Below are positions 1-7,001 of a DNA stretch of 64,000 bases, one piece after another. A program made the translations under genes and the position numbers. The stretch lies in NCBI GenBank assembly GCA_963825415.1, contig CAWGTD010000014.1:124001-188000 (forward strand). The letters run 5' to 3'. This stretch comes from BP-464 sp963825415. Lineage in GTDB: Bacteria; Actinomycetota; Thermoleophilia; Solirubrobacterales; Solirubrobacteraceae. The first letter of the stretch is position 1. Every line of letters begins with the position of its first letter. Under the pieces are notes generated by a model. The model made no database searches. It was not told the origin of the DNA and was given only the letters and a program-made list of their open reading frames with translations.

Positions 1-852
1 CGCGCGCTCGTCGGCGATGAACTGGCCGAACTCCGACTCCTCCTCGTCGCCGACCGGCTTCTCGAGGCTGACCGGCGCCTGGGCCGACCGCTTGATCGAG
101 TCGACCTCCTCGGGCTCGATGCCGGTGACCTCGGCGATCTCGTCGGCGGTGGGCTCGCGGCCCAGCTCTGTGACCAGCTTGCGCTCGGCGCGGCCGATCT
201 TGTTGAGCTTCTCGACGACGTGTACGGGGATGCGGATCGTGCGCGCCTTGTCGGCCAGCGCGCGGGCGATCGCCTGGCGGATCCACCAGGTCGCGTAGGT
301 GGAGAACTTGAAGCCCTTGCGGTAGTCGAACTTCTCCGCGGCGCGGACCAGGCCCAGCGTGCCCTCCTGGATGAGGTCGAGGAAGGGCAGGCCCTGGTTG
401 CGGTAGTTCTTGGCGATCGAGACGACCAGGCGCAGGTTGGACTCGACCATCTTCTGCTTGGCGTCGAGGTCACCGCGCTCGATGCGCTTGGCGAGATCGA
501 CCTCCTCCTGGGCGGTGAGCAGGCGGACCTTGCCGATGTCCTTGAGGAACAGCTGGAGGCTGTCCGTCGTCATGTCGGGACGGAGATCCAGCTGTGTCTT
601 GGTCTTGCGGCGGCTGCGCTTGTCGGGCGCGCGCTCTACCTGCGGCGCGGCGGCCTCGACGGTCGGGTCCTCCTCGACGAGCTCGATCTCGCTCTTCTCG
701 AAGAACTGATGCAGCTCCTCGATGTCGGCTTCGTCGAGGTCGAGTTCGGAGACGGCGGAAGCGATCTCACCGAAAGTGAGCACGCCAAGCTGCTGGCCCT
801 TGGCGACCAGCCCCTTGATCTCTTCCAGCTCCTGAAGTTCCAGTACAGACAT
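1..852 (-). CDS. rpoD: RNA polymerase primary sigma factor RpoD/SigA (N-terminal part, cut by window edge)
   Basis: Housekeeping sigma-70 factor that directs RNA polymerase to most promoters. The first 284 residues are visible, from an ATG at 852; the C-terminal -35-binding region lies beyond base 1. Visible order: a short region 1.1-like N-terminus, a basic KRSRRKTKTQ stretch near residue 80, region 1.2 (SLQLFLKDIGKVRLLT), region 2 with NLRLVVSIAKNY, LIQEGTLGLVRA and the -10-recognising FSTYATWWIRQAI, then the start of region 3 (IRIPVHVVEKLNKI). These are hallmark group 1 sigma motifs, so the assignment is safe. The gene reads out of the window to the left. Confidence 0.97.
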   Translation of the reverse strand, partial: MSVLELQELEEIKGLVAKGQQLGVLTFGEIASAVSELDLDEADIEELHQFFEKSEIELVEEDPTVEAAAPQVERAPDKRSRRKTKTQLDLRPDMTTDSLQLFLKDIGKVRLLTAQEEVDLAKRIERGDLDAKQKMVESNLRLVVSIAKNYRNQGLPFLDLIQEGTLGLVRAAEKFDYRKGFKFSTYATWWIRQAIARALADKARTIRIPVHVVEKLNKIGRAERKLVTELGREPTADEIAEVTGIEPEEVDSIKRSAQAPVSLEKPVGDEEESEFGQFIADERA

Positions 853-1024
853 GGCTTCCGATCCTACGAGGCCGGTGGTGGATTGAGTCTAGGGCCTCGA
901 TCTGCCTTCTCTATAACGAGCGCGACGCCCAACTCTTTCGGTTTGCCGGGTCTCCACCCTGCCTTTCGGCGCGTCGCCGCGACCCTTGAGGCGCAGGCCT
1001 CCGCGATGGGCGAGAATGTGAGAG

Positions 1025-1468
1025 ATGGCGCCCGACGAGCCCGATCGCGACGTCCTCTCGAGCCTGCCACGGACCCGCCCGCAGCGCCGCAGCGCCAAGC
1101 GCGCCGCCGCGCCCAAGGCCGGCGCGAAGGCCAAGCCGAAGGCTGCCGCGAAGCCCAAGCCGAAGGCCGCGGCGCAGCCGAAGGCGAAGGCCAAGCCCAA
1201 GGCCAAGGCCGCTCCGCGCGCCAGGTCGGCCGCGGCGAAGAAGCCCACGCCGCTGGGCCCGCGGCGCGCCGATCGCAGCGGCGGACGGCGCCGGCAGATG
1301 CCGCCGGCGGGGTTCTCTCCCCCGGAGGCAACCCAGGATCGCCCGCCGCCCTCGGCCGCCGAGCTGATCGGCACCGCGGTCCAGGCCGCCGGCGAGTTGG
1401 CCCAGATCGGGCTTGCGGTCGGCAGCCACGCGCTGCGCTCGGCGCTCGGCCGGCGCTCGGGTTCCTGA
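1025..1468 (+). CDS. Lys/Ala/Pro-rich histone H1-like basic protein
   Basis: Small protein of 147 residues, no enzyme family recognised. Residues about 18-75 are a low-complexity tract built almost wholly from Lys, Ala and Pro in KPKAAAKPK-type repeats, like the C-terminal tails of eukaryotic H1 and of actinobacterial HupB or KAP-repeat proteins. Such tails usually bind DNA or RNA non-specifically. After an Arg-rich segment, the last 40 residues (ELIGTAVQAAGELAQIGLAV) form a possible amphipathic or membrane-peripheral helix. It is transcribed divergently from rpoD. A nucleoid or ribosome-associated role is inference from composition only; the coding call rests on the tidy start, stop and codon pattern. 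Confidence 0.6.
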   Translation: MAPDEPDRDVLSSLPRTRPQRRSAKRAAAPKAGAKAKPKAAAKPKPKAAAQPKAKAKPKAKAAPRARSAAAKKPTPLGPRRADRSGGRRRQMPPAGFSPPEATQDRPPPSAAELIGTAVQAAGELAQIGLAVGSHALRSALGRRSGS

Positions 1469-1505
1469 GCTCCAGGCGGCGCTTTCCGACGGGCGACGTT
1501 CTATA

Positions 1506-1659
1506 GTGCCGCCTCGTCAGCCGAGCCTTCGCGCGTCCTGCGCGTGAAGGGCGGGGGAACCACTGCGGACCCGATGCCCGGGCCCGCTGGGGCGAATCGA
1601 GGCCTACAGCGCCTCGTAGCGCATCGCGCGAGCCCGTCAGCTCACCCCGTAGGCGGCAC
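1506..1659 (+). promoter_or_regulatory. Cyclic di-AMP riboswitch (ydaO/yuaA type) ahead of the RlpA-like gene
   Basis: The leader carries the conserved blocks of the ydaO-yuaA class in order: CGGGGGAACCAC near 1552, TGGGGCGAATC near 1588, and AGCCCGTCAGCTCACCCCGT at 1631-1650 followed by AGGCGG. A closing P1 helix is visible: GTGCCGCC at 1506-1513 pairs perfectly with GGCGGCAC at 1652-1659. The class binds c-di-AMP and in Actinobacteria commonly sits before cell-wall hydrolase genes, which fits the gene starting 12 bases later. Ligand-bound RNA normally switches expression off. The closeness of P1 to the start codon suggests control at translation or just before it (inference). Confidence 0.9.
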
Positions 1660-1671
1660 CGATACGAGGTC

Positions 1672-2391
1672 ATGAGGATCGTTCCGCGCAATCCCGCGAA
1701 GCTTGCCGTCGTGCTTGTCACGGTGGCCCTGTCGGCGACCGCCGGCACGGCCGCGGCCGAGTCCGGCGGCGCCCAGTACGGGGCCGGCGGGACCGGCGGC
1801 GTGCAGTACGGGGTCGCCCCCGGCGAGGTCGGCTCCGAAGCGCTGCACGCCCGGCCGGGTGCGCTGCTCGGCGGCCTGGTCCGGTTCAGCGGGACCGCGG
1901 CGCCCGGCGCCCGGGTCAGCGTCCAGCGGCTCGATCCGCACGCCGGTCAATGGCTGACCGAAGCGACGGCCCAGGCCGATGCCGACGGCGCCTACGTCGC
2001 CTCCTGGAAAGCCGACCACATCGGCGTCTTCTCGGTGCGAGCGCTTCCGGCCGACGGGCAGGCGCGGGCAGCGGGCGCGCTCGCCTCGATGCGGCTCACC
2101 GTCTACAAGCCCGCGCTCGCGACCTGGTACGGCCCCGGCTTCTACGGCAGGCGGACCGCCTGCGGCCAGCGGCTGACCCGCAACCTGATCGGCGTCGCGC
2201 ACCGCGGACTGCCGTGTGGCCGCTCAGTCGCGCTCTACTACCAGGGGCGCACGCTCACGGCTCGCGTCGTGGACCGCGGTCCCTACGGAGTCCCCTCGGC
2301 CGCCTACGACTTGACTTCGGCCGCCGCCCGCGCGCTGGGCTTCACCCACACCGCTCGCGTCGGCGCGGTCTCGCTGTCCACGCGCAAGTAG
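1672..2391 (+). CDS. Secreted RlpA-like double-psi beta-barrel protein
   Basis: Exported protein of 239 residues. A signal peptide covers residues 1-27 (hydrophobic LAVVLVTVALSATAGTAAA). The middle, about 55-140, looks like a beta-sandwich module. The C-terminal 90 residues are an RlpA-like double-psi beta-barrel: ATWYGPGFYGRRTACG, then LPCGRSVAL, RVVDRGPYG and AYDLTSAAARALG. The RlpA fold cleaves or binds peptidoglycan glycan strands; catalytic Asp (VVDRGP) is present. A c-di-AMP riboswitch directly precedes the ATG, linking it to cell-wall turnover. Whether it is a lytic transglycosylase or only a binding protein cannot be told from sequence. Confidence 0.85.
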   Translation: MRIVPRNPAKLAVVLVTVALSATAGTAAAESGGAQYGAGGTGGVQYGVAPGEVGSEALHARPGALLGGLVRFSGTAAPGARVSVQRLDPHAGQWLTEATAQADADGAYVASWKADHIGVFSVRALPADGQARAAGALASMRLTVYKPALATWYGPGFYGRRTACGQRLTRNLIGVAHRGLPCGRSVALYYQGRTLTARVVDRGPYGVPSAAYDLTSAAARALGFTHTARVGAVSLSTRK

Positions 2392-2396
2392 CGGAC

Positions 2397-2918
2397 CTAC
2401 TTCGTCGAAGCGCTGAAGGTCACCGGACCCGACTTGCACTGGGTCTTGGAGCCGTTCGGGAAGGTCAGCTCCGAGACGATCGAGTAGTCGCCCTTGAGCT
2501 TCCACTTGGTCCCGTGCGTGAACTTCCCGTGCATCTTCACGGTGTTGGCCGCCTTGGTCCCGTCGCCCAGCGTCTCGGTGTAGGACGAGGCGTTGGAGTA
2601 CTTGCCGGTCTTGCTGATCGTCCGGTTGCGGAAGACCGTCGTGCTGCGCAGGACCTTGCCGTCGGTGCACGGCGCGAAGTAGTAGATGAGCATCGTGGTG
2701 ACCTTGTCGCCGTCCTTGGAGACGCTGGCGAAGATGCTGCACGGAGCCGTGTTGGAGTTCCCGGTACGGCAGTTGTTCTGATCCTGGCTCGTGTGGCCGG
2801 AGTAGGTCGCGCCCTTCTTCTGGGGCCGCGGCGTCCGGGCGTCGACGACACCGGCGAGCAGGAGTGAGCCGACTGCCACGCCGGCGATGAGCTGGACCGT
2901 CCTGCGGTTCGAGGGCAT
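2397..2918 (-). CDS. Secreted protein of unknown function
   Basis: 173-residue protein, not recognised as a family. Residues 1-28 form a signal peptide (RRTVQLIAGVAVGSLLLAG with an Ala-rich cleavage zone). The mature part is rich in Lys, Thr, Ser and Gly and holds four Cys in two pairs (NCRTGN/APCSIF, APCTDG, TQCKSG), probably disulphide-bonded outside the cell. The alternation of short hydrophobic strands (KVTTMLIYYFAP, YSIVSELTF) suggests an all-beta fold. The ATG at 2918 was chosen because it gives the signal peptide; the reading frame stays open much further upstream only as a by-product of the GC content. It converges on the RlpA-like gene, with 5 bases between the stops. Confidence 0.7.
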   Translation of the reverse strand: MPSNRRTVQLIAGVAVGSLLLAGVVDARTPRPQKKGATYSGHTSQDQNNCRTGNSNTAPCSIFASVSKDGDKVTTMLIYYFAPCTDGKVLRSTTVFRNRTISKTGKYSNASSYTETLGDGTKAANTVKMHGKFTHGTKWKLKGDYSIVSELTFPNGSKTQCKSGPVTFSASTK

Positions 2919-2950
2919 GCGGCGATACTCCGCGCCGCGGGCCTCCGGTG

Positions 2951-3940
2951 TCAAGCTTGGGCGACCGGCGTGCCGGCCGCGCGGGCGGCGAACATCGCCT
3001 GGTCGGCGCGCTCGGCCAGCGCCACGGTGTCCTCGCCGTCCTCCGGGCAGGTCGCGACGCCGATCGACACGGTCAGCGGGACCCCGCTGTGTGTCGCGGC
3101 GACGCCGGCCGATTCGGCCAGCAGCTCGGCCAGGACGCGACCCACGGCGGGCCCGGTGTCGGGCGCGGTGACGCAGTAGCGGCCCGGCTCGGCCCGGAAG
3201 AGCTGGTCGGCGGGGCGCAGGCCTGCCGCCAGCGCACGCTCGACCGCCTCGAGCAGCTCGTCGACCTCGCCCTCCTTTTGTGCCTCGCGCAGCCGTTCGA
3301 GGCCGTCGACCTCGATCGCAAGCAGCGCGAACGGGCTGCCGTCCTGGGCGTGGCGCTCGAGCCGGCGCTGGACCGCCGCCTCCCAGGAGCCGGGGTCGGC
3401 CTGCCGGGCAACGCCGGGCTCCGGCGGCTCTGCCCGGCTCACCTCGGGAGCGCCCTCCGGCACGCCGGCGTCGGCGCGCGGCGCTGCGGGCTCGCCGCTG
3501 GCGTGGCCTGCCGCGGCCTCGGCCAGCAGCGCGCAGACGTGGGCCAGGCGGTCGGCGAGATCGGCGGTCGTGGCCGCGTCGAGCCGCCCCGAGGCGTGGA
3601 TCGATGAAGACGTGGCCCGGCGCAGCGCCTCGCAGGCGCGCACCGCGCCACCGGCGCCCGTCGCGCCCGCCAGGGAAGCGGCACGGCCGGAGAGCCAGTC
3701 GAGGTTGCCGCCGGGCGCGAGCCGGCGCAGGGCGGTGTCGTCGCTCAACGCGGCAAGGACCGCGGCGGCGAGCCCCGGCCCTTCGCGTGCCAGCTCGGCG
3801 GTGGGCAGCGCCGCGGCCTCGTCGAGGGTGCAGCCGGCCACCAGCTCGATCAACCAGGCCTTGGCCACCGAGTGGGCGTCGGCGGCCGGCAGGCCGGCCA
3901 CGGGCCGCGGTCGGCGAGGCTCGGGTGCGTGCGCGTCCAC
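2951..3940 (-). CDS. Degenerate GGDEF-domain protein
   Basis: 329-residue soluble protein. The N-terminal 190 residues are Ala/Leu-rich helices of unknown type. The C-terminal 135 residues follow the diguanylate cyclase plan: DGSPFALLAIEVDGLERL, a helix ending RPADQLFRAEPGRYCVTAPDT, then PLTVSIGVATCPEDGED and a final ALAERADQAMFAARAAG helix. The signature GGDEF loop is replaced by EPGRY, so the active site for making c-di-GMP is lost. Such domains often act as GTP or c-di-GMP sensors or as scaffolds (family knowledge). It diverges from moeA with 51 bases between starts. The fold assignment is good; the function is unknown. Confidence 0.75.
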   Translation of the reverse strand: MDAHAPEPRRPRPVAGLPAADAHSVAKAWLIELVAGCTLDEAAALPTAELAREGPGLAAAVLAALSDDTALRRLAPGGNLDWLSGRAASLAGATGAGGAVRACEALRRATSSSIHASGRLDAATTADLADRLAHVCALLAEAAAGHASGEPAAPRADAGVPEGAPEVSRAEPPEPGVARQADPGSWEAAVQRRLERHAQDGSPFALLAIEVDGLERLREAQKEGEVDELLEAVERALAAGLRPADQLFRAEPGRYCVTAPDTGPAVGRVLAELLAESAGVAATHSGVPLTVSIGVATCPEDGEDTVALAERADQAMFAARAAGTPVAQA

Positions 3941-3991
3941 GCGCGTAGGAAACCAGCGCGCGTGGACGGTGCCCCGCCATCATGCGTCCCG

Positions 3992-5164
3992 ATGCTGTCG
4001 ATCGACGAGGCTCGCGCCGCCGTGCTCGCCGCCGTACGGCCGCTGAGCGCCGAGGCGGTGCCCGTCGCGGAGGCGCTGGACCGGGTGCTGGCCGAGGACG
4101 TCAGCGCCGACCACGACGTGCCGCCGTTCGCCAACAGCGCGATGGACGGCTTCGCGGTCCGCTCGTCGTCCGACCTGGCGCGACCGCTTCGGATCGTCGG
4201 CGAGTCGCGCGCGGGCGCTCCGGCCGACGCAGCGGTCGGCGAGGGCGAGGCGATTCGCATCTCGACGGGGGCGGCGCTGCCGGTCGATGCCGACGCGGTC
4301 GTGCCCGTCGAGCGGACGGACGAGGCCGCCGGCCACGTGACGATCGAGGGCGTCGCCGGGCCCGGCGACAACGTCCGCGAGGCCGGAGAGGACCTGCGGG
4401 CCGGAGAGGTGGTCCTGGCGGCGGGCACGCGCCTGGGCCCCGCCGAGCTCGGAGTGGCGGTGGGCGCCGGCCGCGCGGCGGTGCGCTGCTCTGCGCGCCC
4501 GCGCGTGTCGATCGTGGCGACCGGCGACGAGCTTGTCGACCCCGGCGAGCCGCTCGGCCCCGGCCAGATCCACGACTCCAACGCGCTCTCGCTGACCGCC
4601 CTCGCCCGGCGCGCGGGCGCCGTCGTCACCGGAGCGCGCCGCGCGGGCGATTCGCCATCAGACACCCGCACCGCGCTCGCCGCCGCGCTCGACGAGGCCG
4701 ACCTCGTGCTCGTGTCCGGCGGGGTGTCGGTCGGCCCTCACGACCACGTCAAGCCCGCGCTCGCCGAGCTCGGCGCCGAGGAGCGCTTCTGGCGCGTGGC
4801 CCTGCGACCGGGCAAGCCGACCTGGTTCGGCGTGCGCGGCGAGACGCTGATCCTCGGCCTGCCGGGCAACCCGGTGTCCGCGCTGGTCACCTTCGTGCTC
4901 TTCGCCCGCCCGGCCCTGGCGGCGCTGCAGGGTGCCGAGGCGGCGCGCCGTAGACGGGCGCCGCTGGCCCACGCCCACGCCCGCCACCCCGCCCGCGACG
5001 AGGCCGTCCGCGTGCGCCTCGACGACGACGGCCGCGCGCACGCGACCGGCCCGCAGGGCTCGCACGTGCTCTCCTCGATGCTGGGCGCCGACGCGCTCGC
5101 CCTGATCCCGCGCGGCGAGGGCGAGATCGCGGCCGGCGAGGTCGTCGCGCTCGAACCGTTGTGA
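3992..5164 (+). CDS. moeA: Molybdopterin molybdenumtransferase MoeA
   Basis: Inserts molybdate into adenylylated molybdopterin, the last step of molybdenum cofactor synthesis. The 390 residues match the usual MoeA length. Visible motifs: PFANSAMDGFAVR near residue 50, the MoCF-binding domain with VSIVATGDELV and SGGVSVGPHDHV near 243, and GLPGNPVSALVTF near 290, plus a C-terminal beta domain. The ATG at 3992 starts right at the conserved LSIDEARAAVL; earlier starts only add low-complexity residues. No other Mo-cofactor gene is nearby, and the next gene follows after 20 bases. Confidence 0.95.
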   Translation: MLSIDEARAAVLAAVRPLSAEAVPVAEALDRVLAEDVSADHDVPPFANSAMDGFAVRSSSDLARPLRIVGESRAGAPADAAVGEGEAIRISTGAALPVDADAVVPVERTDEAAGHVTIEGVAGPGDNVREAGEDLRAGEVVLAAGTRLGPAELGVAVGAGRAAVRCSARPRVSIVATGDELVDPGEPLGPGQIHDSNALSLTALARRAGAVVTGARRAGDSPSDTRTALAAALDEADLVLVSGGVSVGPHDHVKPALAELGAEERFWRVALRPGKPTWFGVRGETLILGLPGNPVSALVTFVLFARPALAALQGAEAARRRRAPLAHAHARHPARDEAVRVRLDDDGRAHATGPQGSHVLSSMLGADALALIPRGEGEIAAGEVVALEPL

Positions 5165-5184
5165 CCGCGGCCTAAGCTCGGGCG

Positions 5185-6066
5185 ATGCGCGTCCTCGTCA
5201 CCGGTGCCACCGGCTATGTCGGCGGCCGGCTGCTGCCCGAGCTGCTCGAACGCGGCCACGAGGTCCGCGCGCTAGCACGCAATCCCGACGGCGCGTCGCT
5301 GCCCGCCGGCGTCGACGTTCGGCGCGGCGACGTCGTCAGCGGCGAGGGGCTCACCGAGGCGCTGGAGGGCGTCGAGGTCGCCTACTACCTCGTTCACTCG
5401 ATGGGTCGCGGCAATCCGGCCGACTTCGCCGAGCGCGACCGTCAGGCGGGACGAACGTTCGGCGAGGCGGCGCGGGCCGGCGGCGTGCGCCGCGTGGTCT
5501 ACCTCGGCGGGCTGGAAGGCGAAGAGGCCGACTCCGAGCACCTGCGCAGCCGCCACGAGGTCGCCGAGATCCTGCGCGAGCACGTCGCGGAGTTCGTCTA
5601 CGCGCGCGCTGCGATGGTCATCGGAGCCGGCAGCGCCTCGTTCGTGATCATGCGCAAGCTGGTCGAGCGCCTGCCGGTGATGATCTGCCCGCGCTGGGTC
5701 GACACCCGCACCCAGCCGATCGCGATCCGTGACGTGGTGGCCGCACTGGCCGCGCTCGGAGGGCTCGAGCCGTCGCCCGGCGAGGTGCAGCTCGGCGGCG
5801 CCGAGGTCCTCACCTATCGCGCGATGATGACCCGGTTCGCCGAGATCGCAGGACGTCGCAAGCCGGTGATGGTGAGCGTCCCGGTCCTAACGCCGGCACT
5901 GTCGTCGTTGTGGGTGGCGCTGGTCACGCCCGCCGATCGCGCCATCGCGCTGCCGCTCGTCCACGGCCTGAGCGCCGAGACGGTCGTCCGCCGCGAACCA
6001 CCGGCCGGCGTCAACGATGCACCGCTCGGCTTCGATGATGCCGTGCGCGAGGCGCTCGCCGCCTAG
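5185..6066 (+). CDS. NAD(P)-binding SDR-family protein (NmrA/YbjT-like)
   Basis: 293-residue Rossmann-fold protein. The N-terminus has the dinucleotide signature VTGATGYVGGRLLPEL (residues 4-19), then ARNPDG and VRRGDVVSGEGL, typical of atypical extended SDRs such as YbjT and NAD(P)H-binding sugar-nucleotide-like proteins. AYYLVHSMG and VVYLGGLEG mark the substrate side; a YxxxK catalytic pair is not obvious, so it may be a redox sensor or a quinone or ubiquinone-like reductase rather than a classical dehydrogenase. It follows moeA by 20 bases and precedes a membrane protein by 14, so the three are probably co-transcribed. Substrate unknown. Confidence 0.8.
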   Translation: MRVLVTGATGYVGGRLLPELLERGHEVRALARNPDGASLPAGVDVRRGDVVSGEGLTEALEGVEVAYYLVHSMGRGNPADFAERDRQAGRTFGEAARAGGVRRVVYLGGLEGEEADSEHLRSRHEVAEILREHVAEFVYARAAMVIGAGSASFVIMRKLVERLPVMICPRWVDTRTQPIAIRDVVAALAALGGLEPSPGEVQLGGAEVLTYRAMMTRFAEIAGRRKPVMVSVPVLTPALSSLWVALVTPADRAIALPLVHGLSAETVVRREPPAGVNDAPLGFDDAVREALAA

Positions 6067-6080
6067 TCTCCCTGCAGCCG

Positions 6081-6815
6081 ATGTCCACCGCGATCGTCGT
6101 CGTGGCCTGCGTGCTGGCCGCCGCCCTGCTCTTCGCGGTCTCGCGCTCGCTGCTCAACCGCCGCAAGGTCGTGGCGCAGACGGTGATCGTCGACCCCGAG
6201 GAGCACACGACCACCGACGAGCAGGGCGCGGTGCGCTCGATCCAGGCGGCCGACCTGATCATGCCGCTCGAGCAGCTCGAGGCGATCTGGACGCCGGCGC
6301 ACCTCGAGCGCCTGGCGCGGACCTACTGGCGCTACCTGTCGCACGTCACCCTGGGCCTGATCCGGGTGAAGTACACCGAGCGCGAGCGCTTCGTCTGCCT
6401 GCTGTTCCGCCCGTTCGTCCTGCTCGCCTTCCAGGCACCCGAGTACGAGATGGACGCTCAGCGCGGCGTCGTGCGCTGGCGGATCGAGCGCGGCGTGCTC
6501 GTCACCCGCGACGGTCGTGGACGCGGCCTGTTGGAGATCGACGTCTCACGCTGTGAATGCGACGAGCCAGGCAAGGGGCGCGTGCACGTCGAGGTCGAGG
6601 TGGCGAACTTCTACCCGGCGATCTCCGCCCGCCTGTCGGACTGGCTCTACCGCAACACCCAGTCGCGCATCCACGTGCTCGTCACCCACGGCTTCCTGCG
6701 CTCGCTCGCCCGCCTCGACCTCGCCCCCTCGCGCGTGCGCCGCTTCGACAGCGTCGAGGACGTTCCGGACCCGGACCGGCCGCTGCCGTCCGACCGCGAG
6801 CGCGCGCGGGTGTAG
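6081..6815 (+). CDS. Conserved membrane-anchored protein of unknown function
   Basis: 244 residues. One N-terminal transmembrane helix (about residues 3-20, AIVVVACVLAAALLFAV) is followed by a basic stop-transfer RSLLNRRK, so the rest faces the cytoplasm. A middle region (LARTYWRYLSHVTLGLIRVKYT) looks like a conserved alpha/beta core, and the remainder has regular strands and hydrophobic helices. No known family is recognised. It lies 14 bases after the SDR gene and ends before a strong inverted repeat at 6942-6984 that separates it from glpX. Confidence 0.65.
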   Translation: MSTAIVVVACVLAAALLFAVSRSLLNRRKVVAQTVIVDPEEHTTTDEQGAVRSIQAADLIMPLEQLEAIWTPAHLERLARTYWRYLSHVTLGLIRVKYTERERFVCLLFRPFVLLAFQAPEYEMDAQRGVVRWRIERGVLVTRDGRGRGLLEIDVSRCECDEPGKGRVHVEVEVANFYPAISARLSDWLYRNTQSRIHVLVTHGFLRSLARLDLAPSRVRRFDSVEDVPDPDRPLPSDRERARV

Positions 6816-6941
6816 TCGGCGCGAGCCCGCTGCCGGGTTCAGGGCACCTAGGGGAAAGAGGAGCCGGCGGTGCGCAGACGCGCGCGCCTCTCGCGCGGTT
6901 TCCGGTGCACGAACGAGCCACGCTTCGTCGCGCGGCGCATC

Positions 6942-6984
6942 GAGTGTCGAGTTAGTCGGTCTATGCGCGACTAAGTCGACACTC
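6942..6984. terminator. Long perfect-type inverted repeat between convergent genes
   Basis: GAGTGTCGA..TTAGTCG at 6942-6958 pairs with CGACTAA..TCGACACTC at 6968-6984: a 17-bp stem with one G-G mismatch and a 9-base loop. It sits between the 3' ends of the membrane protein gene and glpX. There is no T-run on either side, so it may act as a bidirectional Rho-independent-like terminator or an RNA-stabilising hairpin, as is common in GC-rich Actinobacteria. The arms are noticeably less GC-rich than the surroundings. Confidence 0.6.
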
Positions 6985-7001
6985 GTCGGCTGGGCCCGCG
7001 C

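Noticed and set aside
220..1506. 428-codon open frame on the plus strand over rpoD
   Set aside because: It runs antisense through rpoD and then through the basic-protein gene, is compositionally odd and has no domain pattern; the high GC content makes long false frames.
1502..1507. TATAGT as a -10 promoter box for the RlpA-like gene
   Set aside because: It overlaps the 5' strand of the riboswitch P1 helix (from 1506), so transcription starting from it would miss part of the structure; no fitting -35 was seen.
2397..3983. A single 528-residue protein spanning the secreted protein and the GGDEF gene
   Set aside because: The frame is open only by composition; the ATG at 2918 with a signal peptide defines the real gene, and the region beyond it is the shadow of the GGDEF gene.
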